NCBI GenBank assembly: GCA_040218575.1
Contig: JAVJRE010000007.1
Coordinates: forward strand, 62,001-126,000
DNA from: Alphaproteobacteria bacterium
GTDB lineage: Bacteria > Pseudomonadota > Alphaproteobacteria > JAVJRE01
Direction of reading: 5' to 3'
DNA length: 64,000 bases
The translations under genes and the position numbers were made by a program. Below, piece by piece: positions 26,154 through 34,982 of this stretch. The notes beneath the pieces are model-generated. The model did not search any database and was not told the origin of the DNA. It worked only from the letters and a program-made list of their open reading frames with translations. How positions within the stretch are numbered: the first letter of the stretch is position 1; the number at the start of each line of letters is the position of its first letter.

Positions 26154-27163
26154 GCAACGGCCTCGTTCAGCCAGGGCGGCACCGGCAGGTCTTTCGAACG
26201 CAGAAACTCCGGGTTGTAGAGCTTGCTGGCATAGCGCCCGGCGCCGTCGCAGAGCATGGTCACCACCGTGTGGCCGCGGCCCAGTTGGCGCGCCGTGCGC
26301 ACCGCGCCGGCCAGGTTGATGCCACTGGAGGTCCCAAGGGCCAGCCCCTCTTCCTGAAACACCCGGTAGAGCAGATCCAGCGCCTCCTTGTCCGGAATCA
26401 GGCAGGCGTCGTCAACCGGCGCGTCCTGCAGATTGGCTGTGACCCGGCCCTGGCCGATGCCCTCGGTGATGGAGCTGCCCTCACTTTTCAACTCGCCATG
26501 CTTGAACCAGGAGTATATGGCCGAGCCCATGCAGTCGGCGCAGACGATCTGCACCTTGTCGTTCTCCGCCTTGAGCGCCATGCCGGTGCCGGCGAGCGTA
26601 CCGCCGGTGCCGACGGCGGAAACGAAAGCGCTGACAGTACCGTCGGTCTGGCGCCAGATTTCGGGCCCGGTGGTGGTGCGGTGGGCCTCGCGATTGGCGG
26701 TGTTGTCGAACTGGTTGGCCCAGACAGCGCCGGCCGGGCTGCTGGCCGCCAGCTCTTCGGCGAGGCGGGCGGAATATTTCACATAATTGTTGGGGTCGCG
26801 GTAGGGCACGGCCGGCACTTCACGCAGGTCGGCGCCCAGTTGGCGCAGCAGGTCTTTCTTTTCCTGAGTCTGGGTCTCGGGAATGACGATGACCGCGCGA
26901 TAGCCGCGGGCCGCCGCCACATGGGCGATGCCGATTCCCGTATTGCCGGCGGTACCCTCGACAATGGTGCCGCCGGGTTTCAGCAGGCCGCGCTTCTCCG
27001 CATCGAGGATAATGCCCAGCGCCGCGCGGTCCTTGACCGAACCGCCGGGGTTGAGGAACTCGGCCTTGCCCAGGATCTCGCAGCCCGTCTCGTCCGACAG
27101 ACTGCGCAGGCGGATCAGGGGAGTGTTGCCGATGGCGCCGACGAAGCCGTCGCGAATGTCCAT
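26150..27163 (-). CDS. cysK: Cysteine synthase A (O-acetylserine sulfhydrylase family)
   Basis: This 337-residue PLP enzyme has the Schiff-base lysine K44 in NPGGSVKDRAA, the phosphate/substrate loop VEGTAGNTGIG (CysK of E. coli has PTSGNTG) and SAVGTGGTLAGTG. The C-terminus GLALGTSSGINLAGA is typical. It should make cysteine from O-acetylserine and sulfide, though this subgroup also contains enzymes for other beta-substituted alanines. An AGGA site lies 8 nt before the ATG. It heads a six-gene operon whose members nearly all overlap. Confidence 0.9.
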   Translation of the reverse strand: MDIRDGFVGAIGNTPLIRLRSLSDETGCEILGKAEFLNPGGSVKDRAALGIILDAEKRGLLKPGGTIVEGTAGNTGIGIAHVAAARGYRAVIVIPETQTQEKKDLLRQLGADLREVPAVPYRDPNNYVKYSARLAEELAASSPAGAVWANQFDNTANREAHRTTTGPEIWRQTDGTVSAFVSAVGTGGTLAGTGMALKAENDKVQIVCADCMGSAIYSWFKHGELKSEGSSITEGIGQGRVTANLQDAPVDDACLIPDKEALDLLYRVFQEEGLALGTSSGINLAGAVRTARQLGRGHTVVTMLCDGAGRYASKLYNPEFLRSKDLPVPPWLNEAVA

Positions 27164-27243
27164 GGGGGTGTCCTACAGGAGAATGGCCGGATAATCAGCC
27201 TAGTGGCCGCATGCCGCCGGTTCAAGGAAGGGTAATGGCGTCC

Positions 27244-27849
27244 TTATGACCACATACGCCGCAATTGTTCACGTTCCCGTTCAAACCAGCCAAGCGCGAT
27301 GATGGTGAAGGCATTGGACAGTGTGCCCGCGTGGAGACGGGCGATGGCCTGGTTGGCCGGTTCCACGAAGACCCGGATGTCTTCCCCTTCATCCGCCTGG
27401 CCGGCGAAGGGCAGGGCCTGGCTGCTGTCCACCCGGCCGCAGAACAGGGCAACGCTTTCGCTGCTGCCGCCGGGGCTGACCAGATAGTCCGGCCCGGCCA
27501 CCAGATCGCTGACCGCCAGGCCGGTTTCCTCCAGCGTCTCGCGGCGGGCGACGGAGTCATTGTCTTCGCCCGGCCCGGCGATGCCGGCAACCACCTCGAT
27601 CAGCCAGGCGGCACGGCCCGCAACGTGGGCGCCGATGCGAAACTGTTCTATGAGAACCACCGCATCCCTGACCGGATCATAAGGCAGGACGGCTACCGCA
27701 TGGCCGCGCTCGAACACTTCGCGGGTCAGTTCCGGGCTCCATTGTCCGTCGTGACGACGGTAGCGCAAGCGATAGCGGCCCACCGCGAAGTAGCCCTGAA
27801 AGGCGCGCGTGCGCTCCAGGATTCTGACGTCCGGATGGTCTTCGGGCAT
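27244..27849 (-). CDS. NUDIX hydrolase, ADP-ribose pyrophosphatase type
   Basis: This 201-residue protein has an exact Nudix box: G-x5-E-x7-REtlEEtGL in GIAGPGEDNDSVARRETLEE followed by TGL. The preceding VLIEQFRIGAHV and WLIEVVAG match ADP-ribose pyrophosphatases (NudF). The enzyme should split ADP-ribose to AMP and ribose 5-phosphate. It stands alone, divergent from the MFS gene across 206 bp with no clear promoter that I can mark. Confidence 0.9.
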   Translation of the reverse strand: MPEDHPDVRILERTRAFQGYFAVGRYRLRYRRHDGQWSPELTREVFERGHAVAVLPYDPVRDAVVLIEQFRIGAHVAGRAAWLIEVVAGIAGPGEDNDSVARRETLEETGLAVSDLVAGPDYLVSPGGSSESVALFCGRVDSSQALPFAGQADEGEDIRVFVEPANQAIARLHAGTLSNAFTIIALGWFEREREQLRRMWS

Positions 27850-28055
27850 GGCGGGCTCCGGCTATATGAGGCGGCAGGGACGGTTTGAGATCAGGGCGCG
27901 ATGGACAACACAGTGTCGGCCCGGCGACAATAGCGGCCGGGCCGCCACGGGTCCGCTTTCTTTGCCATTGTATCCCAAGGCCGGCGTCGCGCGCCGCCGG
28001 CAGGACACCACCTTCGCCATGAGTCCGTTCGCATGAATGACCTGCCGGTCGCGCC

Positions 28056-29363
28056 ATGAGCCGCGGCCTGAACATCGCGCAGATCGCCGGCGCCCTGCGC
28101 CAGCCCAATTACGGCCCCTATGTGGGGGCCAATCTGGTTTCCCTGAGCGGCACCTGGATGCAGCGGCTGGCGGTGCAGTGGCTGGCCTGGGACCTGACAC
28201 ACGACTTCCGCTGGCTGGGCATCGTCGCTTTTGCGGAGTTGTTCCCGGCAATCATCGCCAGCCCGGTGGCCGGGGTTATCGCCGACCGGGTCAACCAGAA
28301 GACCCTGATTCAAGGCGTTCAGGTGCTGGCCATGGGCCAGGCGGTGGCCCTGACAATCCTCATGCTAAGTGGCCTGATGACCATCTACTGGCTGGCCGGA
28401 CTGGCGGTGTTCCTGGGTTTTGTCATGGGCTTCAACCACCCGGTGCGGATGGCCTTTGTCCACCATCTGGTGAGTCGCGAATATCTGGCGACGGCCATCA
28501 GCCTGGGGGCGGTGACCTTCAACCTGTCGCGCGCGGTGGGTCCGGGTCTGGCCGCAGCCTTCCTCTTTTTCGGCCTCAACGGCGTGACCATGATCTTCGC
28601 GATCAATGCCGCCAGCTTTGTCGTCTTCATGGTGGTGCTGCAACGTATGGACCTGCCGGGGGCGGCCGCGCGCCAGGGCCCGCGCGGCAGCTTTTTCGGG
28701 GATATGCGGGCCGGCATCGCCTATGCGGTGGGCCATCCTGGGATTGGTCCGATGCTGCTGATGGCGACGGCCACCGGCATGCTGCTGCGGCCGCTGCTGG
28801 AGATGCTGGCCGGTGTGGCAGACGAATTGTTCAGCGCCGGCGGCTCCGCCTTCGCCCTGCTCAATGCGGCGAACGCCATCGGCGCGGTGCTGGGCGGGCT
28901 GTGGCTGGCCCAGCGCGGCCCGGTTAAAGGGCTGACCCGGGTCTTTTTTACCGCCGTTCTGGTCATGATCGGCTGCATGGCAGCGGTGACCCTGGTACCA
29001 GATTTCTGGGTCGCCGCCGGGTTCCTGACCGTCGCCGGCGGCCTGATGATCATTTCCGGTGTGGGCAACCAGACGCTGATTCAGAACTCGGCCGATCCCG
29101 CCCTGCGCGGTCGCGTGCTGAGCCTGATGAGCCTGATTTTCTCGGCGGCACCGGCGGTGGGCGCGGCGATCATCGGCTTCCTGGCGGAAAGCCATGGCTT
29201 CACGCCGCCCTTTGTGGGCGCGGCCCTGATTTGTCTTGGCGTCTGGCTGTGGACCTTCCGGCGGCGGCGCATCATCGCCGCGGTCATGGAACAGGAGCCG
29301 GCCGCCGCAGCGCCCGGTGCGGCGGCGAAACAGGCAGTTTCGCCGCCGGTGGCGCAGGCCTAG
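28056..29363 (+). CDS. MFS transporter (MFS_3/enterobactin-exporter-like)
   Basis: This 435-residue protein has about twelve hydrophobic segments. It begins ALRQPNYGPYVGANLVSLSG, then LFPAIIASPVAGVIADRVNQ (the MFS loop 2-3 motif), and YLATAISLGAVTFNLSRAVG, typical of the MFS_3 (transmembrane secretion effector) group that includes EntS. Export of a small molecule is likely; the substrate is unknown. Its TAG stop overlaps the TAG of the convergent cyclodeaminase-like gene in the shared bases CTAG at 29360-29363. Confidence 0.88.
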   Translation: MSRGLNIAQIAGALRQPNYGPYVGANLVSLSGTWMQRLAVQWLAWDLTHDFRWLGIVAFAELFPAIIASPVAGVIADRVNQKTLIQGVQVLAMGQAVALTILMLSGLMTIYWLAGLAVFLGFVMGFNHPVRMAFVHHLVSREYLATAISLGAVTFNLSRAVGPGLAAAFLFFGLNGVTMIFAINAASFVVFMVVLQRMDLPGAAARQGPRGSFFGDMRAGIAYAVGHPGIGPMLLMATATGMLLRPLLEMLAGVADELFSAGGSAFALLNAANAIGAVLGGLWLAQRGPVKGLTRVFFTAVLVMIGCMAAVTLVPDFWVAAGFLTVAGGLMIISGVGNQTLIQNSADPALRGRVLSLMSLIFSAAPAVGAAIIGFLAESHGFTPPFVGAALICLGVWLWTFRRRRIIAAVMEQEPAAAAPGAAAKQAVSPPVAQA

Positions 29364-30373
29364 GCGAAACGCAGTTTCTGGCCGATGCCCATGGTGCGGG
29401 CCTTCTCCAGCATGGCAAAGCCCAGCGCCACGTCCGACAGGCTGAGCCCACGATGCCACAGCAGGGTGGTCTCGTCGTCGGATTCGCGGCCTGGCTTCAG
29501 CCCGGCAACGATCTGGCCCAGCTCCGCATGGAGGGTCTTCTCGCTCAGCTTGCCCTGATTGACGTGTTCGCGCAGTGCCCCATAGGGGCCGCCCTTGCAC
29601 TGACCCCAGTCATCCACCACCAGCTTGTCCATGATATCGGTGAGGGAGAGTTCGACCGCGCTCATGGTGCCGTAGGGGCAGACGAAGGCGCTTTTCTTGA
29701 TCCACTCGGTCTTGAGCAGAGGGGCCGGCTCGGTCAGGCGCGACGCCTCTATGATGATGTCGGCGTCGGCCACGCAGTCGTGCCAGTTGTCGGTGACGAT
29801 GATCTTCTTGCCAAGATCGGCTTCCAGTTTCGCGCCGAAGGCGTCGCGGCTTTCAGGCCGGCGTGAATGGACCCGGATTTCATCAAAGTCGTAAATCGAA
29901 TCGAGAAGCCTGACGTTCCAGTAGGCGGTGCCGCGTGCGCCGATGTGCCCCAGAATCTTTGAATCCTTGCGGGCCAGGTGTTTGGCGCCGATGGCGGTGA
30001 CCGCGCCGGTCCGCATATCGGTGATGTCGCTGGCGTCGAGCACGGCGCGGGGCGTCCCGGTTTCGGGGTCGAACAGATTGAGCAGCGCCATCTCTGACCG
30101 CAGGCCCTGCTTGTAGTTGTTAAAGAAGTCGCCAACCACTTTGACGCCGGCCATGTCGATGGGCCGGATATAGCCGCGCAGAACATTGAAGTGACCGTGC
30201 GCCGAATCCCGCGGCACCAGATGGACCCGCGGCTCGATCACCGTTTCCCCGTTGCCCTGGGCGCGCAGGCCGCTCTCGATGGCGTCGAGAATCTCCTGGT
30301 CCGTCAGCTTGAGGGCCTTGACCTCCGGGCCGCCCAGCCAGGTGATGTGGATTTCGGCGTCAGACTGGCTCAT
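29360..30373 (-). CDS. Ornithine cyclodeaminase/mu-crystallin family protein
   Basis: This 337-residue protein follows the OCD_Mu_crystall pattern. LTDQEILDAIESGL and PRVHLVPRDSAHGHFNVLRGYI are N-terminal; ASDITDMRTGAVTAIGAKHLAR is the signature; LGHIGARGTAYWNVRLLDSI replaces the usual GxGxQA nucleotide loop. The family includes ornithine cyclodeaminase, alanine dehydrogenase and imine reductases. The altered loop (GARGTA) means cofactor and activity are open. It ends in an overlap with the convergent MFS gene. Confidence 0.87.
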   Translation of the reverse strand: MSQSDAEIHITWLGGPEVKALKLTDQEILDAIESGLRAQGNGETVIEPRVHLVPRDSAHGHFNVLRGYIRPIDMAGVKVVGDFFNNYKQGLRSEMALLNLFDPETGTPRAVLDASDITDMRTGAVTAIGAKHLARKDSKILGHIGARGTAYWNVRLLDSIYDFDEIRVHSRRPESRDAFGAKLEADLGKKIIVTDNWHDCVADADIIIEASRLTEPAPLLKTEWIKKSAFVCPYGTMSAVELSLTDIMDKLVVDDWGQCKGGPYGALREHVNQGKLSEKTLHAELGQIVAGLKPGRESDDETTLLWHRGLSLSDVALGFAMLEKARTMGIGQKLRFA

Positions 30374-30472
30374 GGCGTATCGCTCCAGGAGAAGGCGGCC
30401 GGTGGCCGCCGGGGTTGGCCAATGGAATGCCAGGCTCTAGGCTGGCAGTTGAACCTCGATGGAGGCCCTGAG

Positions 30473-31024
30473 ATGGCCTTTCTACCCTCCCTGCCGGCCG
30501 AGGCAAAGATGCCTGACGTGCAGGCCGCCTTTGACGATCCGCTGGCGCTGCAGCGGGAGTTCGCCAATCGGGTGATGACCGGGCCCTCGGCCCTGAGCCT
30601 GGGCGACCGCGAACTGATCGCCGCCTTCGTCTCCCACCACAACGCCTGCCAGTACTGCTTCGGCGTCCATGAGCAGGTGGCGGCCAACCACGGAGTGTCA
30701 CCAGACCTGCTGAAGGCGGTGGCGCAAGACCCCGAAACGGCACCGGTGGAGGCCAGGTGGAAACCGCTGTTCCGTTATCTGGCTAAGGTCACGACAGAGC
30801 CATCGAAGGTGGTGCAGCGCGACGTGGATGCGGTGCTTGATGCGGGCTGGGACGAGCGGACATTGTTCGATGCCCTGATGGTCTGCTGCTACTACAACTT
30901 TCTCAATCGCATGGTGGATGGCTGCGGCGTGCGGGCCGACGGTGATTATTTCGCGGTGGCCGGCGAGCGGCTGGCCGAGCGCGGGCGGGCCAGCGCCGCG
31001 CAGGAAGGCCGGGGCGCGGCCTGA
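30473..31024 (+). CDS. AhpD-like / carboxymuconolactone decarboxylase family protein
   Basis: ATG 30473 follows GGAGG with good spacing and gives 183 residues; the longer upstream frame overlaps the cyclodeaminase-like gene on the other strand. The AhpD-type redox motif is CQYCFGVHEQVA, with both cysteines and the following His, in an all-helical context (LSLGDRELIAAFVSHHNACQ). Such proteins act as peroxidase-linked disulfide reductants. The partner is unknown. A C-terminal Arg/Ala tail (GERLAERGRASAAQEG) is low-complexity. Confidence 0.88.
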   Translation: MAFLPSLPAEAKMPDVQAAFDDPLALQREFANRVMTGPSALSLGDRELIAAFVSHHNACQYCFGVHEQVAANHGVSPDLLKAVAQDPETAPVEARWKPLFRYLAKVTTEPSKVVQRDVDAVLDAGWDERTLFDALMVCCYYNFLNRMVDGCGVRADGDYFAVAGERLAERGRASAAQEGRGAA

Positions 31025-31103
31025 GCGGTGTGTGCCGTCGCCCGAATCCGGTAACGGCAACAGGACGGGCGATGACACAGATTACAATGCGGGCGGAGGA
31101 CCG

Positions 31104-31664
31104 GTGAGGTCGCTTGTTGCGGGTCTGTTTGCGGTTCTCGTCTTGAGCACGGCAGCGTCGGCCCGGCAGACCACTACCGCAACAGACATGCCGATCCTGT
31201 TCGAACCGCCGCTGATGATGGGCGGTGGAGGCACCTACACCGTGGAGGAGAGCCACTGCGGCGATAACTATATTGCGACATGGTCCGAAGCCCCGCCGAT
31301 TGCCATCATCTTCATTTCACTGACCCACAACGATTGCGTCGCGGCCGACTGGGACGTCTTCAGGCGTGATCTCAGCCGCGTGTTCGCATTCTTCCGAATC
31401 GATAAAATGTTTCCGGAGGCGCGGGTCGAAGAGGCCGTCAGGGTCACCGAGAACGATCTTGGGCGCATTGAATACGCCATTGGCCAGCTCAGCGACGCTG
31501 CGGGCATGGCCTGTGTGATCTTCCGTCAGGGATTCGGTGGCATGGACGTCAATGCCCGGCAGGGACGGGACAAACTCATAGGATTCTACTGTTTGCCTTT
31601 TGCCGTTGATGAGGAGTATGCGAAGAGCGTGGCGCAGTCCCTGACGCGGAATCGAAACTGGTGA
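31104..31664 (+). CDS. Secreted protein of unknown function
   Basis: The start is GTG 31104, right behind GGAGGACCG, giving 186 residues. The longer frame upstream lacks a ribosome site. Residues 1-20 form a signal peptide (VRSLVAGLFAVLVLSTAASA). The mature protein has four cysteines, in SHCGDNY, NDCVAADW, GMACVIF and GFYCLPF, spaced as if for two disulfides. I recognise no domain. It lies between an AhpD-like gene and an MscS gene of opposite orientation. Confidence 0.65.
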   Translation: MRSLVAGLFAVLVLSTAASARQTTTATDMPILFEPPLMMGGGGTYTVEESHCGDNYIATWSEAPPIAIIFISLTHNDCVAADWDVFRRDLSRVFAFFRIDKMFPEARVEEAVRVTENDLGRIEYAIGQLSDAAGMACVIFRQGFGGMDVNARQGRDKLIGFYCLPFAVDEEYAKSVAQSLTRNRNW

Positions 31665-31790
31665 CCGCGCGCGGGACAGGCGCCAGCCGCGGCGCCAGTT
31701 ATTGTCGAAGCGATTCCCAGACATCGTCGAATCGATTCAGTGATACGGTTCTGCGGGCGCAGAGCCCGGCCTTTGCCGTCAGCGCTGTCC

Positions 31791-32630
31791 TTATGACGGC
31801 TGTGGCGGCAGCATGTGCATGACCCGCTGCGGGAAGGGAATCTCCATGCCCTCCAGGTCCAGCCGCTGCTTGATCGCCTTGTTGAGATGCAGCTTCGTCG
31901 TATAGGCGTCAGAGGCGGCCGCCCAGAACCGGCACAGGATGACCACCGCGCTGTCGCCCAGCTCGTTGACGGCGACCATGGGTTCGGGGTCCTGCAGGAC
32001 GCGCGGGTCCTTGTCCAGTTCCTCACGCAGGACCGCCAGCGCCCGGTCTAGGTCGGTGCTGTAGGAAACCCCTACCTGGATGTCCTGGCGGCGGGTCGGC
32101 AGGCGGCTCCAGTTGACCACCTCCGATGACCACAGTCGCCCGTTGGGAACGATCAGCAGGTTGCCGTCCAGGGTCTTCATGTGGGTGGCGAAGAGGCCGA
32201 TTTCGTCCACCGTGCCCATGAGGCCGCCGGCGTCGATGAATTCATCGACGCGGAACGGGCGCAGAAACAGAATCATCACGCCCGCCGCCACGTTGGACAG
32301 GGTGCCCTGCAACGCCAGGCCGACCGCCAGACCGGCAGCGCCGAGGACAGCAATAAAGCTTGCGGTCTGGATGCCGAACTGCGCCAGCACCAGGAGCAGG
32401 GTGAGAGCCAGCACCAGATAGCGGAGGCCGCCGGCGAGGAAGCGGGTCAGGGTCACGTCCACCCGATTCACCCGGCGCATGGCGCGCAGCACCGTGCGTC
32501 GCGCCCAGCCAGCGACGATCCAGCCGGCCACCAGAATCAGGACGCCACCCAGAGCGGACAAGGCGTGTTGCACCGCGAGCGTAGTCAGCGAGGCGACCAG
32601 GGGTTCGTATTCGGACAGGAAATCCTGCAT
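31791..32630 (-). CDS. mscS: Small-conductance mechanosensitive channel (MscS family)
   Basis: ATG 32630 gives 279 residues, close to E. coli MscS. Three N-terminal helices are followed by the pore helix AAGLAVGLALQGTLSNVAAGVMIL, with the Gly/Ala spacing of TM3. The beta domain FRVDEFIDAGGLMGTVDEIGLFATHMKTLDG and VPNGRLWSSEVVNWS follows, then an alpha/beta C-terminus. It should open under membrane tension to release solutes during osmotic downshock. No operon partner is evident. Confidence 0.93.
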   Translation of the reverse strand: MQDFLSEYEPLVASLTTLAVQHALSALGGVLILVAGWIVAGWARRTVLRAMRRVNRVDVTLTRFLAGGLRYLVLALTLLLVLAQFGIQTASFIAVLGAAGLAVGLALQGTLSNVAAGVMILFLRPFRVDEFIDAGGLMGTVDEIGLFATHMKTLDGNLLIVPNGRLWSSEVVNWSRLPTRRQDIQVGVSYSTDLDRALAVLREELDKDPRVLQDPEPMVAVNELGDSAVVILCRFWAAASDAYTTKLHLNKAIKQRLDLEGMEIPFPQRVMHMLPPQPS

Positions 32631-32734
32631 ATCGTTCGTGGCTCCGTCAGGGTTCGCGCGATCTTGCCAGTGGCGCCGCCGGCCAACCACCCCCGCCGCT
32701 GGATGCTGCCTGTCGGATGGCGTTCGCGGATGCG

Positions 32735-33472
32735 TCAGGCCTTGCCGCTCTTGCGGCCGGTGCTGAGCTTGTTACGCACCTCACGGCGCACACGAGCCGG
32801 CAGAGCTTGGTCGTGGCGGTGCAGGAAGGACTCGACGGCCTTGCAGTCATGGTCAATCAGCGACCGCAGAGCCCAGGACAGGCCTTTCTGCACGTTCGGA
32901 TCAGGGTCACGGGCCAGCCGGTCGGCCAGCAGCAGGGTCCGCCGGCTGTCGCCGCTACCGCCACGGCTGGCGAGGTTGAGCGCCACCGTGGAGACCAGCG
33001 CCAGCCGGCGTCGCCATGGATCGCGCGACCGTGCCCAGGTCAGCAGATCGCTGTCGGCCAGGCGGCCGTCACGCCAGGCCGGACCCGTCAGCCGGGTGGC
33101 AAGGAGGTCTGTCGCCGGCCAGCAGTCCAGATGGCGGGCCAGACGTTTGAGGCGGCCGGCGGTCAGGCGGCCGGCCCAGGCCTGGTCCCGCTCGGCCAGC
33201 CAGGCGAGCACTTCATAGGCAAGGCAGCGGGCGTCAAAGACGCGGGCGGCAAGCAGCCGGTCGGTCACGGCAAATACCTCTGCCGCCGGCGCCGGCCGCA
33301 GGGCGCGGCCGGTGTCACGGGCCAGCCGGCGCACGGCCGGCACCGGCACCCCCCAGTGGGTTTCGGCCGACAAGGCATAGCCGGCGGCGAGGAAGGCGGC
33401 GCGCTCCGGCTGGCCCAACGCCCGCAAGCGGCGCAGCAGGTCAGGCGTGGATGTCGGCGCTGGCGGCGGCAT
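32735..33472 (-). CDS. DNA alkylation repair protein, AlkD-like HEAT repeat
   Basis: This 245-residue all-helical protein resembles AlkD/DNA_alkylation: WGVPVPAVRRLARDTGR at the N-terminus, RVFDARCLAYEVLAWLAER and WPATDLLATRLTGPAW in the middle, and DPNVQKGLSWALRSLIDHD at the end. AlkD-type glycosylases excise alkylated purines using HEAT-like repeats. Its start lies 32 bp inside the 3' end of the adjacent lyase-like gene, so it is likely co-transcribed with the two MIO-less lyase homologues. A functional link to them is unproven. Confidence 0.85.
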   Translation of the reverse strand: MPPPAPTSTPDLLRRLRALGQPERAAFLAAGYALSAETHWGVPVPAVRRLARDTGRALRPAPAAEVFAVTDRLLAARVFDARCLAYEVLAWLAERDQAWAGRLTAGRLKRLARHLDCWPATDLLATRLTGPAWRDGRLADSDLLTWARSRDPWRRRLALVSTVALNLASRGGSGDSRRTLLLADRLARDPDPNVQKGLSWALRSLIDHDCKAVESFLHRHDQALPARVRREVRNKLSTGRKSGKA

Positions 33473-34982
33473 GGTCCAGGCTTGGAATGAGGGCGAGGAA
33501 GGCGTCGGTCGCCATCAGGTCGCGCAACGTTTCGATTTCGGGTCCGTAGTTGCGGTCAGCGGTGAAGGGCGGAATGCGAGCCCGCACCAGTGCGTGGATG
33601 GCGGCGACTCCGGCGCCGGGACGGGCGCCGCGCTGATCGATCGCCACCAGCGCCGCATAGAGTTCATAGGCGGCGATGGCGGCGGTCATGTCCGCCATGC
33701 GCAGCAGACGACCCAGGGCCGGCATGGCCATGGTCTCCACGTCGGTGTGGCCGAGGCTGGATTCCACCGTGTGCAGGCTGAATGGCTGGGCCAGGGCCTT
33801 GAGCTCCGGCTCAAACCCGACGGCTGATTTGTGCAGGATGATGAGGCCGGAATCGGTGCCGGGCTGCAGGGCAAGCTGCTTTGACAGACCGGTTTCCTGC
33901 GGGTCAAGCAGACGGTGCAGGCGACGGTTGGCGAGGATCGCCACCTGGGCCAGGGCCAGCGCCGCGGCGTCGGCCAGATTGGCCAGCGGCTGGTTGTGAA
34001 ACTGGCCGGCATGGACGACACGGGCGGGGCCGTCGGGGCCGGCCGGGAAGAACGCCACATTGTTGGGGCGTGAGCGCATCTCACGGGCGAGTTCTTCGTC
34101 CAGTCGCCATAAGGCATCCAGCAGCACCGCATGGACCTGCGGAGTGACGCGGTAGCTGATGGCCGCCTGCACACCGGCGCGCGGAATGGCCGAGCCGGCC
34201 ATCAGGCCGGCCATGGCGGCGATGGTCTGTGGCAGGCCGCGGGCGTCCAGCAGACGCACAACGTCGGGGCCGTAATGTTCATCGAGCACCGCCATGGCCT
34301 CGGCCGAGCAGGCAGCGACGGCGGTGTGGACGTCGAGCGCGCGGGCCAGCCGGCGGCGCACATGCATGGCCAGGGCAACCGACGCGCCAAAGCCGTTGGA
34401 GAAGGCGCCGCCATCGCGCCGGCCGAGCTCCACCGGTGCAATATCGTGCGCCGCCAGCCATTGGCCGGCCGGCACACGCTGGCCCGTGGGGTCCATGACA
34501 AAGCCCTCGCCGATGAAGGTCTGGGAAACATGGCCGTGCGGGATGGTCTCGCCGTCCATGCCCATGCCCTCCGACGGCACCCACGGCGTGAAGCCGTCAT
34601 TGAGGCGATCCGTCAGGTATTGGGCAAAATGAGGCGATACGGCCGCGGTCATTCCCAGAAAATGGGCCAGCCGGACGAGGATGATGCCGCGCGCCACCGC
34701 GCCGGGCAGGGGTGGGCCGATGGCCGCGGAGTGGTTCAGCACCACCTTGCGCTGACGCTCCTGCCAGGCGTCGCGGTCGACGGTGTTGTGGACCATGGCG
34801 CCGGCGCCGGTGGTGGTGCCGTAGATGAAACCGGCGGTCCGGGCAAAGTCATTGAAGGCGGCCAGATTGCGATCGAGACGGGCCATCACATCGCTGGCAA
34901 GAGCCACCGGCTCACCGTCATAGATCACCCGATTGTATGTCTCTGGCGTCAGGTCGGCCGGTTGGCCCAGAGTGACCGTCAT
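33441..34982 (-). CDS. HAL/PAL ammonia-lyase-fold protein lacking the MIO tripeptide (copy A)
   Basis: This 513-residue protein aligns over its length with histidine/phenylalanine ammonia-lyases: Y54 in YGTTTGAGAMVH, H84 in LNHSAAIGPPL, N196 in SNGFG, R278 in SYRVTPQVH and FHNQPLANLADA. The MIO-forming Ala142-Ser143-Gly144 of P. putida HAL is replaced at the same numbers by M142-D143-G144 (GMGMDGETIP). The catalytic Tyr280 position is I275, and the SxxDNP motif reads RPNNV. Ordinary ammonia-lyase chemistry is therefore unlikely. It overlaps copy B by ATGA. The function is unknown; heteromer formation with copy B is a reasonable inference. Confidence 0.85.
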   Translation of the reverse strand: MTVTLGQPADLTPETYNRVIYDGEPVALASDVMARLDRNLAAFNDFARTAGFIYGTTTGAGAMVHNTVDRDAWQERQRKVVLNHSAAIGPPLPGAVARGIILVRLAHFLGMTAAVSPHFAQYLTDRLNDGFTPWVPSEGMGMDGETIPHGHVSQTFIGEGFVMDPTGQRVPAGQWLAAHDIAPVELGRRDGGAFSNGFGASVALAMHVRRRLARALDVHTAVAACSAEAMAVLDEHYGPDVVRLLDARGLPQTIAAMAGLMAGSAIPRAGVQAAISYRVTPQVHAVLLDALWRLDEELAREMRSRPNNVAFFPAGPDGPARVVHAGQFHNQPLANLADAAALALAQVAILANRRLHRLLDPQETGLSKQLALQPGTDSGLIILHKSAVGFEPELKALAQPFSLHTVESSLGHTDVETMAMPALGRLLRMADMTAAIAAYELYAALVAIDQRGARPGAGVAAIHALVRARIPPFTADRNYGPEIETLRDLMATDAFLALIPSLDHAAASADIHA

